Shown: piece after piece, positions 11,089-20,115 of the stretch
How positions within the stretch are numbered: the first letter of the stretch is position 1
Layout of the letters: each line of letters starts with the position of its first letter
Assembly (NCBI GenBank): GCA_020249505.1
Contig: JADCFN010000062.1
Coordinates: 1 to 64,000 of the forward strand
Source: Roseomonas sp.
GTDB taxonomy: Bacteria > Pseudomonadota > Alphaproteobacteria > Acetobacterales > Acetobacteraceae
Direction of reading: 5' to 3'
Length of the DNA: 64,000 nt
Position numbers and translations under genes: made by a program
The notes under the pieces: generated by a model
Database searches by the model: none
The model's input: only the letters and a program-made list of their open reading frames with translations
What the model was told of the DNA's origin: nothing

Positions 11089-12537
11089 ATGGGTAAGACA
11101 ACTGGCTTTCTTGAATTCGAACGCACCGAACGGGGCTATATCAAGCCCGAAGAACGGCTGAAGAATTACAAGGAATATGTGACACCCCTGCCGGGGGCGG
11201 AGCTTACGAAGCAGGCGGCGCGCTGCATGAATTGCGGCATTCCATATTGCCATAATGGCTGCCCGGTGAACAATATGATCCCGGATTGGAATGATCTGGT
11301 CTATCGGGATCAGTGGCAGGCGGCGCTGGAAACGCTCCATTCCACCAATAACTTTCCGGAATTCACTGGCCGCATCTGCCCCGCCCCATGTGAGGCAAGC
11401 TGCACACTGAACATTACGGAAACGCCTGTCACCATCAAATCCATCGAATGCGCGATTGTGGATCGCGGCTGGGAAGAAGGCTGGATCAAGCCGCAAATTC
11501 CCGCGCGCAAAACCGGCAAGCGCGTGGCGGTGGTGGGCAGCGGCCCGGCGGGGCTGGCGGCAGCGCAGCAATTGGCGCGCGCGGGCCATGCGGTCACGCT
11601 GTTTGAAAAGCATGACCGAATTGGCGGCTTGCTCCGCTACGGTATCCCTGATTTCAAGATGGAAAAACATCTGATTGATCGCCGTGTGGATCAGATGTCG
11701 GCTGAGGGCGTTGAATTCCGTACCGGCACGGAAGTGGGCAGCACGCTTCCATTTGATGTGCTGCTGGCGGGCTATGATGCGGTGGTGTTGACGGGCGGGG
11801 CGGAATGGCCGCGAGAATTGGAAGTGGATGGGCGCAATCTTTCCGGCATCTATCCGGCCATGGATTACCTGACGCAACAAAATAAGCGCGTGGCGGGCGA
11901 TAGTGAAGACCGCGCGGCGCCGCGCGGCACAATTTCCGCCAAGGGTAAGCATGTGATTGTGATCGGTGGCGGCGATACGGGTGCGGATTGTATCGGCACC
12001 GCAGCGCGCCAAGGGGCCGCTTCCATCACACAAATAGAAATCATGCCGAAGCCACCGGAGCAGGAAAACAAGGGCCTCACCTGGCCGAATTGGCCGCATA
12101 AGCTCCGCACTGCGCCGGCGCATTATGAAGGCTGTGAGCGTGATTGGGCCGTGCTCACCAAGCAGGCGGTAGGTGAGAATGGCCGCGTGACCGCGCTTGA
12201 TTGCGTGCGCGTGGAATGGGTGCATGAAGCCGGGCGCATGCAAATGCGCGAAGTGGCGGGCAGTGGCTTTCAGATGAAGGCCGATCTGGTACTGCTGGCC
12301 ATGGGCTTCCTGGGGCCGCGTCGTGCGGGGCTGCTGGAAACCTCTGGCGTTGCTCTGGATGCGCGGGGCAATGTGCAGGCGGATACGGAAGCCTATCAGA
12401 CATCCGTGCCCAAGGTCTTCGCTGCAGGCGATATGCGGCGCGGGCAATCCCTGGTGGTTTGGGCCATTCGCGAAGGCCGGCAATGCGCGCGCGCGGTGGA
12501 TGAATTCCTGATGGGGGCAAGCACCCTGCCGAGGTAG
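11089..12537 (+). CDS. gltD: Glutamate synthase small subunit (first copy)
   Basis: Beta subunit that passes NADPH electrons through FAD and 4Fe-4S clusters to GltB. The N-terminal cysteine-rich ferredoxin-like domain has [14 protein letters not shown] and [12 protein letters not shown] binding is marked by [14 protein letters not shown] and NADPH binding by [13 protein letters not shown]. The length is 482 residues. The N-terminus ([17 protein letters not shown]) is of the type found with E. coli/betaproteobacterial GltB, and differs clearly from the second small subunit at 35918. A purine-rich AGGGGAGAA precedes the ATG, and the gene forms an operon with gltB. Confidence 0.96.
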   Translation: MGKTTGFLEFERTERGYIKPEERLKNYKEYVTPLPGAELTKQAARCMNCGIPYCHNGCPVNNMIPDWNDLVYRDQWQAALETLHSTNNFPEFTGRICPAPCEASCTLNITETPVTIKSIECAIVDRGWEEGWIKPQIPARKTGKRVAVVGSGPAGLAAAQQLARAGHAVTLFEKHDRIGGLLRYGIPDFKMEKHLIDRRVDQMSAEGVEFRTGTEVGSTLPFDVLLAGYDAVVLTGGAEWPRELEVDGRNLSGIYPAMDYLTQQNKRVAGDSEDRAAPRGTISAKGKHVIVIGGGDTGADCIGTAARQGAASITQIEIMPKPPEQENKGLTWPNWPHKLRTAPAHYEGCERDWAVLTKQAVGENGRVTALDCVRVEWVHEAGRMQMREVAGSGFQMKADLVLLAMGFLGPRRAGLLETSGVALDARGNVQADTEAYQTSVPKVFAAGDMRRGQSLVVWAIREGRQCARAVDEFLMGASTLPR

Positions 12538-12572
12538 AATGCTGGCGACTGCTCGCGCCCAGTTTGAACGTT

Positions 12573-12606
12573 GGCGCGGCAGAAGCTGCTCTGGGCTGCG
12601 CCTTTT
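12573..12606 (+). terminator. Possible terminator after gltBD
   Basis: An outer GGCGC/GCGCC stem (12573-12577 with 12598-12602) encloses a smaller GCAG-AAG-CTGC hairpin and is followed by TTTT. It sits 35 bases after the gltD stop. The stem is imperfect, so this is tentative. The rest of the 200-base gap to the next gene shows only a T-rich run near 12630 and no gene. Confidence 0.35.
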
Positions 12607-12738
12607 GGCAGCAAGTCCTGAACCAATATTCTTTTTTTCGCGCTTGCATTGGCAGGCTGACGTTGCGTCCGCTCATCCAGGGCTTATGTGAGATATCAAG
12701 GCGGAAACCGCCGCTGCTCATAATCAACCAAGCCCGGG

Positions 12739-13731
12739 ATGCATGAAATGAACCGTCGTAGCCTTTTGACCGCTGCCTCAACGCTGGCGCTGCCAACGCT
12801 GCTGCCTTCGGGCAGCTTTGCGCAGGCACCCTTTCCCAATCGCCCCATTCGCGTGGTCAGCCCCTTTTCGGCGGGCGGCACCTCGGATGGCGTGGTGCGG
12901 CTGCTCTCGCCGACTTTGGAACGTGTGTTGGGCCAGCCGGTGGTCCTGGATAACCGCCCCGGCGCAGGCGGCACAGTGGGCACGGCGCATATCGCGGGTG
13001 AACGCCCGGATGGTTATTCGCTCGTGCTTGCGAATGCCGGACCCATGGCGATTGCGCAAACGCTGTTTCCCAATCTGGCTTATGATGTGCGGCGTAGTTT
13101 TTCCTATGTGATGCTGGTGGGTGGTGCGCCCATGGTGGTTGGCGTACGGCCCAATGGCCCTATCCAGAACATGGCGGATTACCTGGCCGCCGCCCGCGCG
13201 CGGCCAGAGGCGATGAGCTATGGCAGCGCCGGCATTGGTTCGGTCGGGCATCTTTCCGGCATGCTCTGGTCACGCGAAGCGGGTGTGCAGCTGTTGCACG
13301 TGCCCTTCCGCGGCGGCGGGGAAGCGGAACAGCAGGTCCTGGGCGGCAGCCTTGGGTCGCTTTGGAATACGCTTGGCGCCCATGCCGGCAGCGTACGCGG
13401 CGGTTCGCTGAAAGCCATCGCGGTCACCAGCGGGGAGCGTATGTCCACCTTCCCCGATGTGCCGACGATTGTGGAAGCGGGCTTCCCGGGTGCGACGGCG
13501 ATCAATTGGTTTGTGCTGGCAGGCCCCGCCGGCATGCCGGATGCTGTTGTGACGCGCATTCGCGAAGCCTTCACCACCGCCATCAATGAACCCGGCATGA
13601 AGGACCGCATTGCCGGTCTTGGCGTGCTGACCATGACTGACAATGGCCCGGCCGATGTGCAGGCTTTTGTCTCGCGCGAGGCAGATCGTTGGGCGCCGGT
13701 AGTGCGCGCGAGTGGCGCAACGCCCGGGTGA
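12739..13731 (+). CDS. Bug family (TTT-type) periplasmic substrate-binding protein 1
   Basis: Extracytoplasmic receptor of the Bug/TctC family (330 residues). The start has twin-arginine-like NRRSLL, then a hydrophobic stretch ending in GSFAQA, a signal peptide. The mature part shows the family blocks PNRPIRVVSPFSAGGTSDGV near the N-terminus and YGSAGIGSVGHLSG in the middle. These receptors bind carboxylates such as citrate, aspartate or aromatic acids; the ligand cannot be read from sequence. No tctA or tctB membrane genes are adjacent, so it is an orphan receptor. A second in-frame ATG at 12748 is equally plausible as start. Confidence 0.92.
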   Translation: MHEMNRRSLLTAASTLALPTLLPSGSFAQAPFPNRPIRVVSPFSAGGTSDGVVRLLSPTLERVLGQPVVLDNRPGAGGTVGTAHIAGERPDGYSLVLANAGPMAIAQTLFPNLAYDVRRSFSYVMLVGGAPMVVGVRPNGPIQNMADYLAAARARPEAMSYGSAGIGSVGHLSGMLWSREAGVQLLHVPFRGGGEAEQQVLGGSLGSLWNTLGAHAGSVRGGSLKAIAVTSGERMSTFPDVPTIVEAGFPGATAINWFVLAGPAGMPDAVVTRIREAFTTAINEPGMKDRIAGLGVLTMTDNGPADVQAFVSREADRWAPVVRASGATPG

Positions 13732-13753
13732 GTAACGCTAATCTGCGTTTGCC

Positions 13754-14008
13754 TTATGAAGGACCGCCCCTGGATGGGGCCTCAACAATCGGGCGGCGCC
13801 GGCCCGTGAGGAAGGCTGCCCGCAGCGTTTCGGGCACTTCTTCGGGCGAAAGGTAATCCCCGCCATCATAAAGTAGCCCGTGGCGGAGATAGATTTCGCG
13901 CATTTTTTCCGCCACTAGATGGACAATGCCAATAGGTTGCCCGCCGAATCTTGGCTCTATCCATACGCCATCTACGGGGCGTATTTGGGGAAGCGCGTAA
14001 TGGCTCAT
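13754..14008 (-). CDS. Small hypothetical protein
   Basis: An 84-residue open frame that I do not recognise. It has no signal peptide or membrane segment, and carries a plausible globular core (HLVAEKMREIYLRHGLLYDGGDYL) with a Pro/Arg-rich tail. No purine-rich Shine-Dalgarno precedes the ATG; instead an 11-C tract (on this strand) ends 11 bases before it. It is convergent with the Bug gene and has no opposing conserved gene, so it may be real, but it could also be a spurious frame. Confidence 0.4.
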   Translation of the reverse strand: MSHYALPQIRPVDGVWIEPRFGGQPIGIVHLVAEKMREIYLRHGLLYDGGDYLSPEEVPETLRAAFLTGRRRPIVEAPSRGGPS

Positions 14009-14019
14009 TCAATTGGCGC

Positions 14020-14030
14020 GGGGGGGGGGG
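14020..14030. repeat. Homopolymer tract of 11 G
   Basis: Eleven consecutive G on the plus strand (C on the minus strand), 12-22 bases upstream of the start of the small gene ending at 14008. Runs this long are prone to slipped-strand length change and also to sequencing error. No gene reads through it. Confidence 0.9.
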
Positions 14031-14165
14031 AGAGGGTTCCATTTAGCTGTTTCTAGGAGCGTCTTTTGTAGGGATAGTGAAGCACAAACACAGAACTCAG
14101 ACTACAAGTTGCAGCAGCCTGTTAGTGGATATGCGGCGAGGGGCTGCCAAGTAGATATACCCTGA

Positions 14166-14873
14166 TCAGATGACACGCCGAAGAAAGGTCAATGAGCCAC
14201 GATCAGGCGCATCCAAGAGCTCTCTTCGTAGATCATGGCTAGGCGCCAGCATCGCTTCAATGATGCGGCGATCCTCTAGGCTGTGAAATTCAAGGAATAT
14301 AGTGGCAATACCGGCAAGCCTATGACCCAGCGCCTGCATGATGGGAACTTCAGCCCCTTCCGTATCAATCTTCAGCATATCAAAACTCGGCACACCAATG
14401 CTTGACGCGGTTTCGTCAGCAAACTCGCCCGCATGCCGAAGCTCAACACTCACGATATCATTCTGGATCCGCGAATGAGGCAGATCATACAGAGTACTAA
14501 CCACGGAAATCTGTGAGGATTTGAAGGAAGCAGTTCCATCCCGATCGAGCAATGCCAAACTATGTGCGGTGCAGCGCCCTATGCGTTTTGCATTCTCCTC
14601 AAGGATCGGGAAGGTTGCCGGATCGGGTTCGACAGCGATGATTTCCGCCTGCGGAAAACACAAACGAAAATAACCGGAGGTGATGCCCTGATTAGCCCCG
14701 ACATCAAGAATACCGCGCGGCGCGGGCGCATCGGGCAGGGGTTCATAAACTTTTTTTTCGAAAACTTCTTTCAGCACGAAATTTGTGCTGGTGTCTCTGC
14801 GGAGAAGCAATTCAAGCTTCCTGCCTTCGTTCGAGCTTGCAACGGGATTCAGCAGAGCATGATTTACTGACAC
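14166..14873 (-). CDS. FkbM family SAM-dependent methyltransferase
   Basis: A 235-residue class I methyltransferase of the FkbM type. Motif I is ILDVGANQG, motif II is the acidic AVEPDP, and the FkbM signature DMLKIDTEGAE lies in the C-terminal half. Members methylate hydroxyls on sugars or natural products, often in glycan or exopolysaccharide clusters; the acceptor here is unknown. The gene is visibly more AT-rich than its neighbours and stands alone between a Bug gene and the ribosomal operon, which suggests acquisition by transfer. No glycosyltransferases accompany it in the window. Confidence 0.88.
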   Translation of the reverse strand: MSVNHALLNPVASSNEGRKLELLLRRDTSTNFVLKEVFEKKVYEPLPDAPAPRGILDVGANQGITSGYFRLCFPQAEIIAVEPDPATFPILEENAKRIGRCTAHSLALLDRDGTASFKSSQISVVSTLYDLPHSRIQNDIVSVELRHAGEFADETASSIGVPSFDMLKIDTEGAEVPIMQALGHRLAGIATIFLEFHSLEDRRIIEAMLAPSHDLRRELLDAPDRGSLTFLRRVI

Positions 14874-14977
14874 TGTAACCTCAATCAGAATCAGAACAAA
14901 ACGTTCACTGCCAGATTATCAAGCGGGCGCCAAGTAGGTGGAAATGATACGATCAGGGACCATACCGAACTTCAGCC

Positions 14978-15181
14978 GTGTTGCTTCGCGCACAACGCCC
15001 AGTGCTTGGCCAGAACATCGCATTCTGGACCAGCCGCGTCAAACCTGGCGGCATTGCCGCCGGCCATGATCACTGGGCGGATTGGCCAGACGTGATGTCT
15101 GAGGCTGACGCCCTGGCCAAGCGCTGGTCGTCAAAGGTGGAATGCTTCGACACGCGCTGGTCGGTTGAACGACCAGCCTGA
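14978..15181 (+). pseudogene. Probable C-terminal remnant of a SAM-dependent methyltransferase
   Basis: The open frame reads FWTSRVKPGGIAAGHDH followed by WADWPDV and an Ala-rich helix. This matches the late beta-strand region of Methyltransf_24-type enzymes (typically K-PGG-x-x-x-GHDY, then a W/F-P-G/D-V segment). The N-terminal SAM-binding motif is absent and the frame is only 67 codons, so it looks like the end of a decayed or truncated gene. It lies beside the intact FkbM methyltransferase and may be debris from the same insertion. The match is by eye only. The rest of the 14874-15231 interval holds no other gene that I can support. Confidence 0.35.
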
Positions 15182-15208
15182 ACGGCAACGCCAACCGGGC
15201 GGGAAAGC

Positions 15209-15223
15209 GGGGGCAAAGCCCCC
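15209..15223 (-). terminator. Terminator hairpin after the rpsF-rplI operon
   Basis: A perfect 6-bp stem GGGGGC-AAA-GCCCCC begins nine bases beyond the rplI stop in the direction of transcription. The following T run is poor (GCTTTCCC), so efficiency is uncertain. Confidence 0.5.
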
Positions 15224-15231
15224 ACTCAGTC

Positions 15232-15789
15232 TCAACCAGCTTCTTCCGTTGCCGCCATCTCAGCCGCCAATTCCGCTTCTAGGCTTTCGGCCTGGGCGGC
15301 GGCGGCGGCGTTTTCACCACGTGCCTGCTTTTCGGCTTCTTCGCGGCTGCGCGCCACATTCACCACCACCGGGATCTGTACTTCGGGGTGGAGTTCCACC
15401 TGCACGGTGCTTACGCCAACCGCCTTGATGGGTTCACCCAGCAATACCTGCTCACGTGTGATGGTAAGCCCGCCTTCGGTGCAGGCAACCGCGATATCGC
15501 GCGCCACCACGGAACCGTAAAGGCTGCCGCTTTCACCCGCCTGGCGGATGATGATGACGGAAAGCCCGGCCACACGTTCGGCCACGCGCTCCGCCTCACC
15601 ACGGCGCTTGATGTTATCCGCTTCAAGCTGAACGCGTTCGCGTTCAAAGCGCTCCAGATTGGCTTTGCTGGCGCGGATCGCCTTGCCGGTGGGCAATAGG
15701 TAATTGCGCGCATAGCCAGGGCGCACCTTCACGCGCTCACCCATTTGGCCAAGCTTGTCCACGCGCTGCATCAGGATCAGGTCAATCAT
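15232..15789 (-). CDS. rplI: 50S ribosomal protein L9
   Basis: Binds 23S rRNA near the L1 stalk base. The N-terminal domain starts [20 protein letters not shown], then [16 protein letters not shown], the L9 signature. A long connecting helix and a C-terminal domain follow. At 185 residues it is longer than E. coli L9 (149) because of an Ala/Glu-rich tail, common in alphaproteobacteria. Its start overlaps the end of the DUF2232 gene by four bases, in the standard rpsF-rpsR-(DUF2232)-rplI order. Confidence 0.96.
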   Translation of the reverse strand: MIDLILMQRVDKLGQMGERVKVRPGYARNYLLPTGKAIRASKANLERFERERVQLEADNIKRRGEAERVAERVAGLSVIIIRQAGESGSLYGSVVARDIAVACTEGGLTITREQVLLGEPIKAVGVSTVQVELHPEVQIPVVVNVARSREEAEKQARGENAAAAAQAESLEAELAAEMAATEEAG

Positions 15790-16712
15790 GTCTTGCCTCC
15801 GGGCAGCTCATTGCGCCGCCCCCATTGTTCGAAAATGCCGAAGGCCGTCACCGCGATTGCGGCCGGCACGCTCAAGATCACAAGCCCAGCGTAGAAGACG
15901 CCAAGCATGAAGGGCCGGGCGGTGCGGCCGGCAGAACGCCGATGCACCGCGGCAAGCCCCAGCAGAAAGAAGGGCAGCAACAACACCACAAAAAGCGCGA
16001 AAGGCAGGCTGCTATCGCCGCCTATGCCGCTGAGCCACACCAGCGCCGCCCCGGATGGCAAAAACCCATACCAGATCGGCAGGCGGGTTTCGCACCAGCG
16101 CGGATTTGCCGCCATGGCCATGCCACGCCGAGCCAGAGCCGATTGCGCACCAATCCCGCATAGGATCAGCGCCGCCACCATCCAACCCGCCATGGCGGGC
16201 GCCATGATGCGCGCCAATTGCTCCACCGGCATGCCGGCATCGGCGATGCCCATGCGCGAAAGCCCCTGCTTGACCGAGCCAATCAAGGCCCCGTCAAACC
16301 CGCCGGGGGAACCCGCCAGCAGCATCGCCACCAGTAGAATCACCAGCGCCGGCCAAATGCCCGTCAGCGCCAAAGGCAGGGATCCATCCAGCCGCCCACC
16401 ACGCAGCCCCGTTGCCACCATCAGCAGCGCGGGCAGCGCGAAGCCAAGCAGGTAGATCAACGCTGGCCATTCGCTCGCGAGGATCAGCACCATCACGGTG
16501 CCAACACAAAGCGCGCCAAAGGCGGAGGCGCTGCCAAAGCCAAGCCCGGCGGCGAAGATTGGCAGCGAAGTCAGCCAGAAAGCGGCAAAGCCCAGCGGCA
16601 AGCCGCGCATGGCCCATAGCGCGGCAATGGCGGAAGCAATCCCACCAATCGCCGCCGCGAGCCAACGCGGGTCATCCAACAGGCCACGCCTGATGTCCAT
16701 GGCTGGTCCCAT
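15786..16712 (-). CDS. DUF2232 family integral membrane protein
   Basis: A 308-residue very hydrophobic protein with about eight predicted membrane segments, of the DUF2232 (YybS-like) family that commonly sits between rpsR and rplI. Its function is not established. An internal ATG at 16700 is an alternative start (removing four residues). The gene lies 23 bases after rpsR and overlaps rplI, so it is co-expressed with ribosomal proteins. Confidence 0.85.
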   Translation of the reverse strand: MGPAMDIRRGLLDDPRWLAAAIGGIASAIAALWAMRGLPLGFAAFWLTSLPIFAAGLGFGSASAFGALCVGTVMVLILASEWPALIYLLGFALPALLMVATGLRGGRLDGSLPLALTGIWPALVILLVAMLLAGSPGGFDGALIGSVKQGLSRMGIADAGMPVEQLARIMAPAMAGWMVAALILCGIGAQSALARRGMAMAANPRWCETRLPIWYGFLPSGAALVWLSGIGGDSSLPFALFVVLLLPFFLLGLAAVHRRSAGRTARPFMLGVFYAGLVILSVPAAIAVTAFGIFEQWGRRNELPGGKT

Positions 16713-16735
16713 GCCCTTTCGCCGCTGAGTGCTGC

Positions 16736-17014
16736 CTAGTCCGCGATCACGTAAGGCAGCAGCGCCAGGAAGCGGGCGCGCTTGATGGCAATGGCCAATT
16801 CGCGCTGCTTCTTCGCCGAAACCGAAGTGATGCGCGCCGGCACGATCTTGCCGCGCTCGGATAGGAAGCGCGACAGCAACCGCACATCCTTATAGTCAAT
16901 TTTCGGCGCGCCATTCCCGCTGAAGGGGCAGGATTTGCGACGACGATGGAAGGGCCGGCGCGCACCAACGGCGGGGCGACGGGCGGCGGGGATCAGATCT
17001 GCATTGTCAGACAT
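16736..17014 (-). CDS. rpsR: 30S ribosomal protein S18
   Basis: Small-subunit protein that pairs with S6 on the platform. The 92 residues include the basic N-terminal tail and the core blocks [19 protein letters not shown] and [19 protein letters not shown] typical of bS18. It begins three bases after the rpsF stop. Confidence 0.97.
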   Translation of the reverse strand: MSDNADLIPAARRPAVGARRPFHRRRKSCPFSGNGAPKIDYKDVRLLSRFLSERGKIVPARITSVSAKKQRELAIAIKRARFLALLPYVIAD

Positions 17015-17017
17015 GGC

Positions 17018-17491
17018 TTATTCCTCAATCCCCATGGACATATCCATTTCGTCGCGGCCGCGGGCGCGGAATTCCTCACGGTCATCACCACGGCCACCGC
17101 GGCCAGAGCCAAAGCGGCCAGCCGGGCGCGGGCCACGGAAGCTTTTCTCCCGATCGCGATCGTCACCGCCACGCTTGGACATGACAGCGGAAGGCGCTTC
17201 TTCAATCGCTTCCACGCGCACGGTCAGCATGCGCAGCACGTCTTCATTCAGGCCAAGCTGACGCTCTGCCTCATTAAGGGCGGCGGGGGGCGTATCAAGG
17301 CCAAGAAGCATGTAATGCCCCTTGCGATTCTTCTTGATCCGATAAGCAAGGCTGCGCAGGCCCCAATATTCGCGCTTGCGCACTTCGCCCCCGCCTTCGG
17401 CCACGGTCGCGGCGACCTGGTCGGCAATGGCTTCAACCTGCTGTTGCGTGATATCATTGCGTGCGATGAACACGCATTCGTATAGCGGCAT
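17018..17491 (-). CDS. rpsF: 30S ribosomal protein S6
   Basis: Binds S18 and 16S rRNA. The sequence starts [20 protein letters not shown] with the ferredoxin-like bS6 fold, including the block [21 protein letters not shown]. The 157 residues end in an Arg/Asp/Gly-rich tail ([10 protein letters not shown] onward). ATG 17491 is set by family homology and a good AGGGAGA site; the frame is open further upstream to 17764, but that part is not family sequence. First gene of the ribosomal operon. Confidence 0.96.
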   Translation of the reverse strand: MPLYECVFIARNDITQQQVEAIADQVAATVAEGGGEVRKREYWGLRSLAYRIKKNRKGHYMLLGLDTPPAALNEAERQLGLNEDVLRMLTVRVEAIEEAPSAVMSKRGGDDRDREKSFRGPRPAGRFGSGRGGRGDDREEFRARGRDEMDMSMGIEE

Positions 17492-17590
17492 GTGATCTCC
17501 CTTTGGCTGGCTCAGCCCTGGCCCCGGGATGGGGCGCGCATAGGGGCATAGCCGGGCACTTGCCTTGCACCCGGCAGGGGAGGGGGGCGT

Positions 17591-17644
17591 AAAGCACAAA
17601 GGGGGGTGGGGGATCAAGCCCTGGCTGTCGCGTCTTTGTGCTTT
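17591..17644. repeat. 11-bp inverted repeat between rpsF and a Bug gene
   Basis: AAAGCACAAAG at 17591-17601 is exactly complementary to CTTTGTGCTTT at 17634-17644, with a 32-base G-rich spacer. The right arm is partly repeated in tandem (TTTGTGC twice, ending 17650). It lies in the divergent promoter region between rpsF and the Bug gene at 17683, so it may be an operator or a hairpin in one of the leaders. Confidence 0.6.
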
Positions 17645-17682
17645 GTGCTTAGTAGAGCCAAGAAAATACGGGGAGATGCACC

Positions 17683-18654
17683 ATGTTTCGACGTAGCTTA
17701 TTGATGGGCCTGCCCTTGGCGCTGATCGCCAGCCAGACCCGCGCGCAAGGCCCCTGGGCGCCAAGCCGCCCGGTGGTGCTGGTGGTGCCCTTTGCCCCTG
17801 GCGGCCCGAATGATCTGGTGGCGCGGCTGGTCGCCCCCGCCATGCAGGCCGCGCTTGGCCAAAATGTGGTGGTGGAAAACCGCCCCGGCGCTACCGGGGC
17901 CATCGCGGCCCGCCATGTCGCGGCGCAGCCGGCCGATGGCCATACGCTGATTGTGGCGGCCAGCGGCACCATGACCATCAATCCCGCTGTCATGACCCGT
18001 CCCGGCTATGACCCTGAAAAGGATTTCGCCCCGGTCAGCCTGGCAATGTCGGTGCCCAATATGCTGGTGGTGCATAAGGATGTGCCCGCCACCAATGTAG
18101 CCGAATTGGTGGCCTGGCTGAAGCGTGAAGCGGGCCGGGCTTCCTATTGCTCGGGCGGCGTGGGCTCCACCGAGCAATTGGGGATGGAGCTTTTCCTGAA
18201 GCGCACGGGGACCGAGGCGACGCATGTCCCCTTCCCCGGCGGTGCCCCGGCGGTGACCGCCATGATCCAGGGTCAGGTCCAGGCCAGCATCCTGAATGCT
18301 GCGACGGTGCGCCCGCATGTGGTCTCTGGCGCTTTGCGCGCCATCGCCATCACCGGCACCACGCGCTTTTCCGGCCTGCCCGATGTGCCGACCATGCCGG
18401 AAGCCGGCCTGCCCGATGTGCTTTCCGCTTCCTGGTCCGCCTTTCTGGCCCCGGCCGGAACGCCAGCCCCCACCATCGCCCGGCTGCATGAGGTGATTGT
18501 GGCGGCCCTGCGCGCGCCCGAGACGACGCAGCGCCTGACCGCAGCCGGCTTCACCATTGACGCATCCTCCCCCCAGGAATTGGGGGCCACGATTTCGGCG
18601 GAACTCGCCCGCTGGAAGCAAGTGGTGCGTGAAGCCAATATCCAAATGAACTGA
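17683..18654 (+). CDS. Bug family (TTT-type) periplasmic substrate-binding protein 2
   Basis: A 323-residue orphan receptor. The signal peptide carries FRRSLLMG and ends near SQTRAQG. Family blocks are [36 protein letters not shown] and [17 protein letters not shown]. It differs from the other Bug proteins in the window by a cysteine in the usual YGS position. A GGGGAG site precedes the ATG. No permease genes are adjacent; ligand unknown, probably a carboxylate. Confidence 0.92.
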   Translation: MFRRSLLMGLPLALIASQTRAQGPWAPSRPVVLVVPFAPGGPNDLVARLVAPAMQAALGQNVVVENRPGATGAIAARHVAAQPADGHTLIVAASGTMTINPAVMTRPGYDPEKDFAPVSLAMSVPNMLVVHKDVPATNVAELVAWLKREAGRASYCSGGVGSTEQLGMELFLKRTGTEATHVPFPGGAPAVTAMIQGQVQASILNAATVRPHVVSGALRAIAITGTTRFSGLPDVPTMPEAGLPDVLSASWSAFLAPAGTPAPTIARLHEVIVAALRAPETTQRLTAAGFTIDASSPQELGATISAELARWKQVVREANIQMN

Positions 18655-18671
18655 CGCGGTTGACAAGCCGG

Positions 18672-18695
18672 GGCCGCGCGGCCATTCGCGCGGCC
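18672..18695 (+). terminator. GC hairpin between Bug gene 2 and fabD
   Basis: A perfect 9-bp stem, GGCCGCGCG with CGCGCGGCC, and a six-base loop. It lies 18 bases after the Bug stop and 30 before fabD. There is no clear T run after it, so it may attenuate rather than fully stop transcription. Confidence 0.45.
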
Positions 18696-18724
18696 TGACC
18701 TTTAACCATCACGGAAGTCTCATC

Positions 18725-19684
18725 ATGGCCTTCGCCTTCGTCTTTCCCGGCCAGGGGAGCCAGGCTGTCGGCATGGGCCGCGACCTGGCCGATGCCTTTC
18801 CTTCTGCGCGCCACGTCTTTCAGGAAGTGGATGACGCCTTGGGCCAGAAGCTGAGCAAGCTGATGTGGGAAGGCCCGCAGGAAGAATTGACGCTGACGGC
18901 CAATGCCCAGCCGGCGCTGATGGCGCATTCTTTGGCCGTGGTGCGGGCGCTTGAGGCCGAAGGCGGTTTTGGGCTTGCCGCGCGCGTGGCGCTGGTGGCC
19001 GGCCATTCGCTTGGCGAATACAGTGCACTGACCGCTGCCGGTGCCTTTGATATCGCCACCGCCGCGAAGCTTTTGCGCCTGCGTGGTGAGGCGATGCAGA
19101 AAGCGACCCCACCCGGCACCGGCGCCATGGCCGCACTTCTGGGCGCGGAGATTGAATTGGCGCAGGAGATTTGCGCTGCCGCCGCCACAAACCCCGAAAC
19201 CAACAAGGCCGAGGTGGTGGAAGCCGCCAATGACAATGGCGGCGGCCAGGTGGTGATTTCCGGTGCCAAGGCAGCGGTGGAGCGCGCCATCGAAATCGCC
19301 AAGGAAAAGGGCGTGAAGCGCGCTATGCTGCTGCCGGTATCCGCCCCCTTTCATTGCGCTTTAATGGCCCCCGCAGCGGATGCCATGGCGGAAGCGCTGG
19401 CCCAGGCGACGATGCAATCGCCCGCCGTGCCGGTGGTGGCGAATGTGACCGCTGCGAAAGCAACGGACCCCGCTGAAATCCGTGATCTGCTTGTGCGTCA
19501 AGTCACCGGCACGGTGCGCTGGCGCGAATGCGTCGCCGCAATGGCCGCCATGGGCTGCGACAAGTTTGTCGAGGTTGGCGCGGGCAAGGTGCTGACTGGC
19601 CTGATGAAGCGCAATGCGCCGGAAGCCACCGCGCTTGCCATCGGCAATCCGGCCGAGCTTGAAGCCTTCCTGAAAACGCTGTGA
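18725..19684 (+). CDS. fabD: Malonyl-CoA:acyl carrier protein transacylase
   Basis: Transfers malonyl groups from CoA to ACP to feed fatty-acid elongation. The N-terminal FPGQGSQAVGMG, the nucleophile elbow GHSLGEYSAL with its catalytic serine, and the later PVSAPFHCALM carrying the catalytic histidine are all present in 319 residues. The stop overlaps the following GNAT gene (TGATG), so translation is coupled. Confidence 0.96.
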   Translation: MAFAFVFPGQGSQAVGMGRDLADAFPSARHVFQEVDDALGQKLSKLMWEGPQEELTLTANAQPALMAHSLAVVRALEAEGGFGLAARVALVAGHSLGEYSALTAAGAFDIATAAKLLRLRGEAMQKATPPGTGAMAALLGAEIELAQEICAAAATNPETNKAEVVEAANDNGGGQVVISGAKAAVERAIEIAKEKGVKRAMLLPVSAPFHCALMAPAADAMAEALAQATMQSPAVPVVANVTAAKATDPAEIRDLLVRQVTGTVRWRECVAAMAAMGCDKFVEVGAGKVLTGLMKRNAPEATALAIGNPAELEAFLKTL

Positions 19685-20115
19685 TGATGGCCGAGATCAC
19701 GCTCTCGGAAATTGAGGATGATCCGGCCGCGAAGATCGCCTTGGATGGGCTTTCGGCCCTGAATGCGCCCTTTATCAACCAGCATGGCTATAAGCCGCTG
19801 TCACTTGTGGTGCGGCGCAAGGCTGAAGACGCGCCGGTGGGCGGTGCCTTCGGCTGGTGCTTCGGCGGCTGGTATTTTCTGCACCTGCTGTTTCTGCCCG
19901 AAGATATGCGCGGCACGGGCCTGGGTTCAGACCTGCTGACGCGGCTGGAGGCCGAGGCCCGCAACCGGGGCTGCATCGGCGCCTGGGTGGATACTTTTTC
20001 CTTCCAGGCGCGGCCCTTTTACGAAAAGCATGGCTATGCGCTTTTCGGCAGTATTGAGGATCAGCCGCCAGGCCATGCGCGGCATTTCCTGTTCAAACGC
20101 TTCAACCAGGGATGA
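19684..20115 (+). CDS. GNAT family N-acetyltransferase
   Basis: A 143-residue acetyltransferase. The acetyl-CoA-binding motif A is LFLPEDMRGTGLGSDLLTRL (R/Q-x-x-G-x-G/A pattern), followed by the typical late strand and helix with FYEKHGYALFGSI. Substrate unknown. It sits between fabD and fabG, overlapping both stop and start, which is not the usual order for this fatty-acid operon. The start may be either of two adjacent ATGs (19684 or 19687). Confidence 0.85.
   Translation: MMAEITLSEIEDDPAAKIALDGLSALNAPFINQHGYKPLSLVVRRKAEDAPVGGAFGWCFGGWYFLHLLFLPEDMRGTGLGSDLLTRLEAEARNRGCIGAWVDTFSFQARPFYEKHGYALFGSIEDQPPGHARHFLFKRFNQG

Noticed and set aside
10441-12483. 680-codon open frame on the minus strand
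   Set aside because: It lies wholly opposite gltB/gltD, whose conserved motifs are on the plus strand. Long antisense frames are common in GC-rich DNA.
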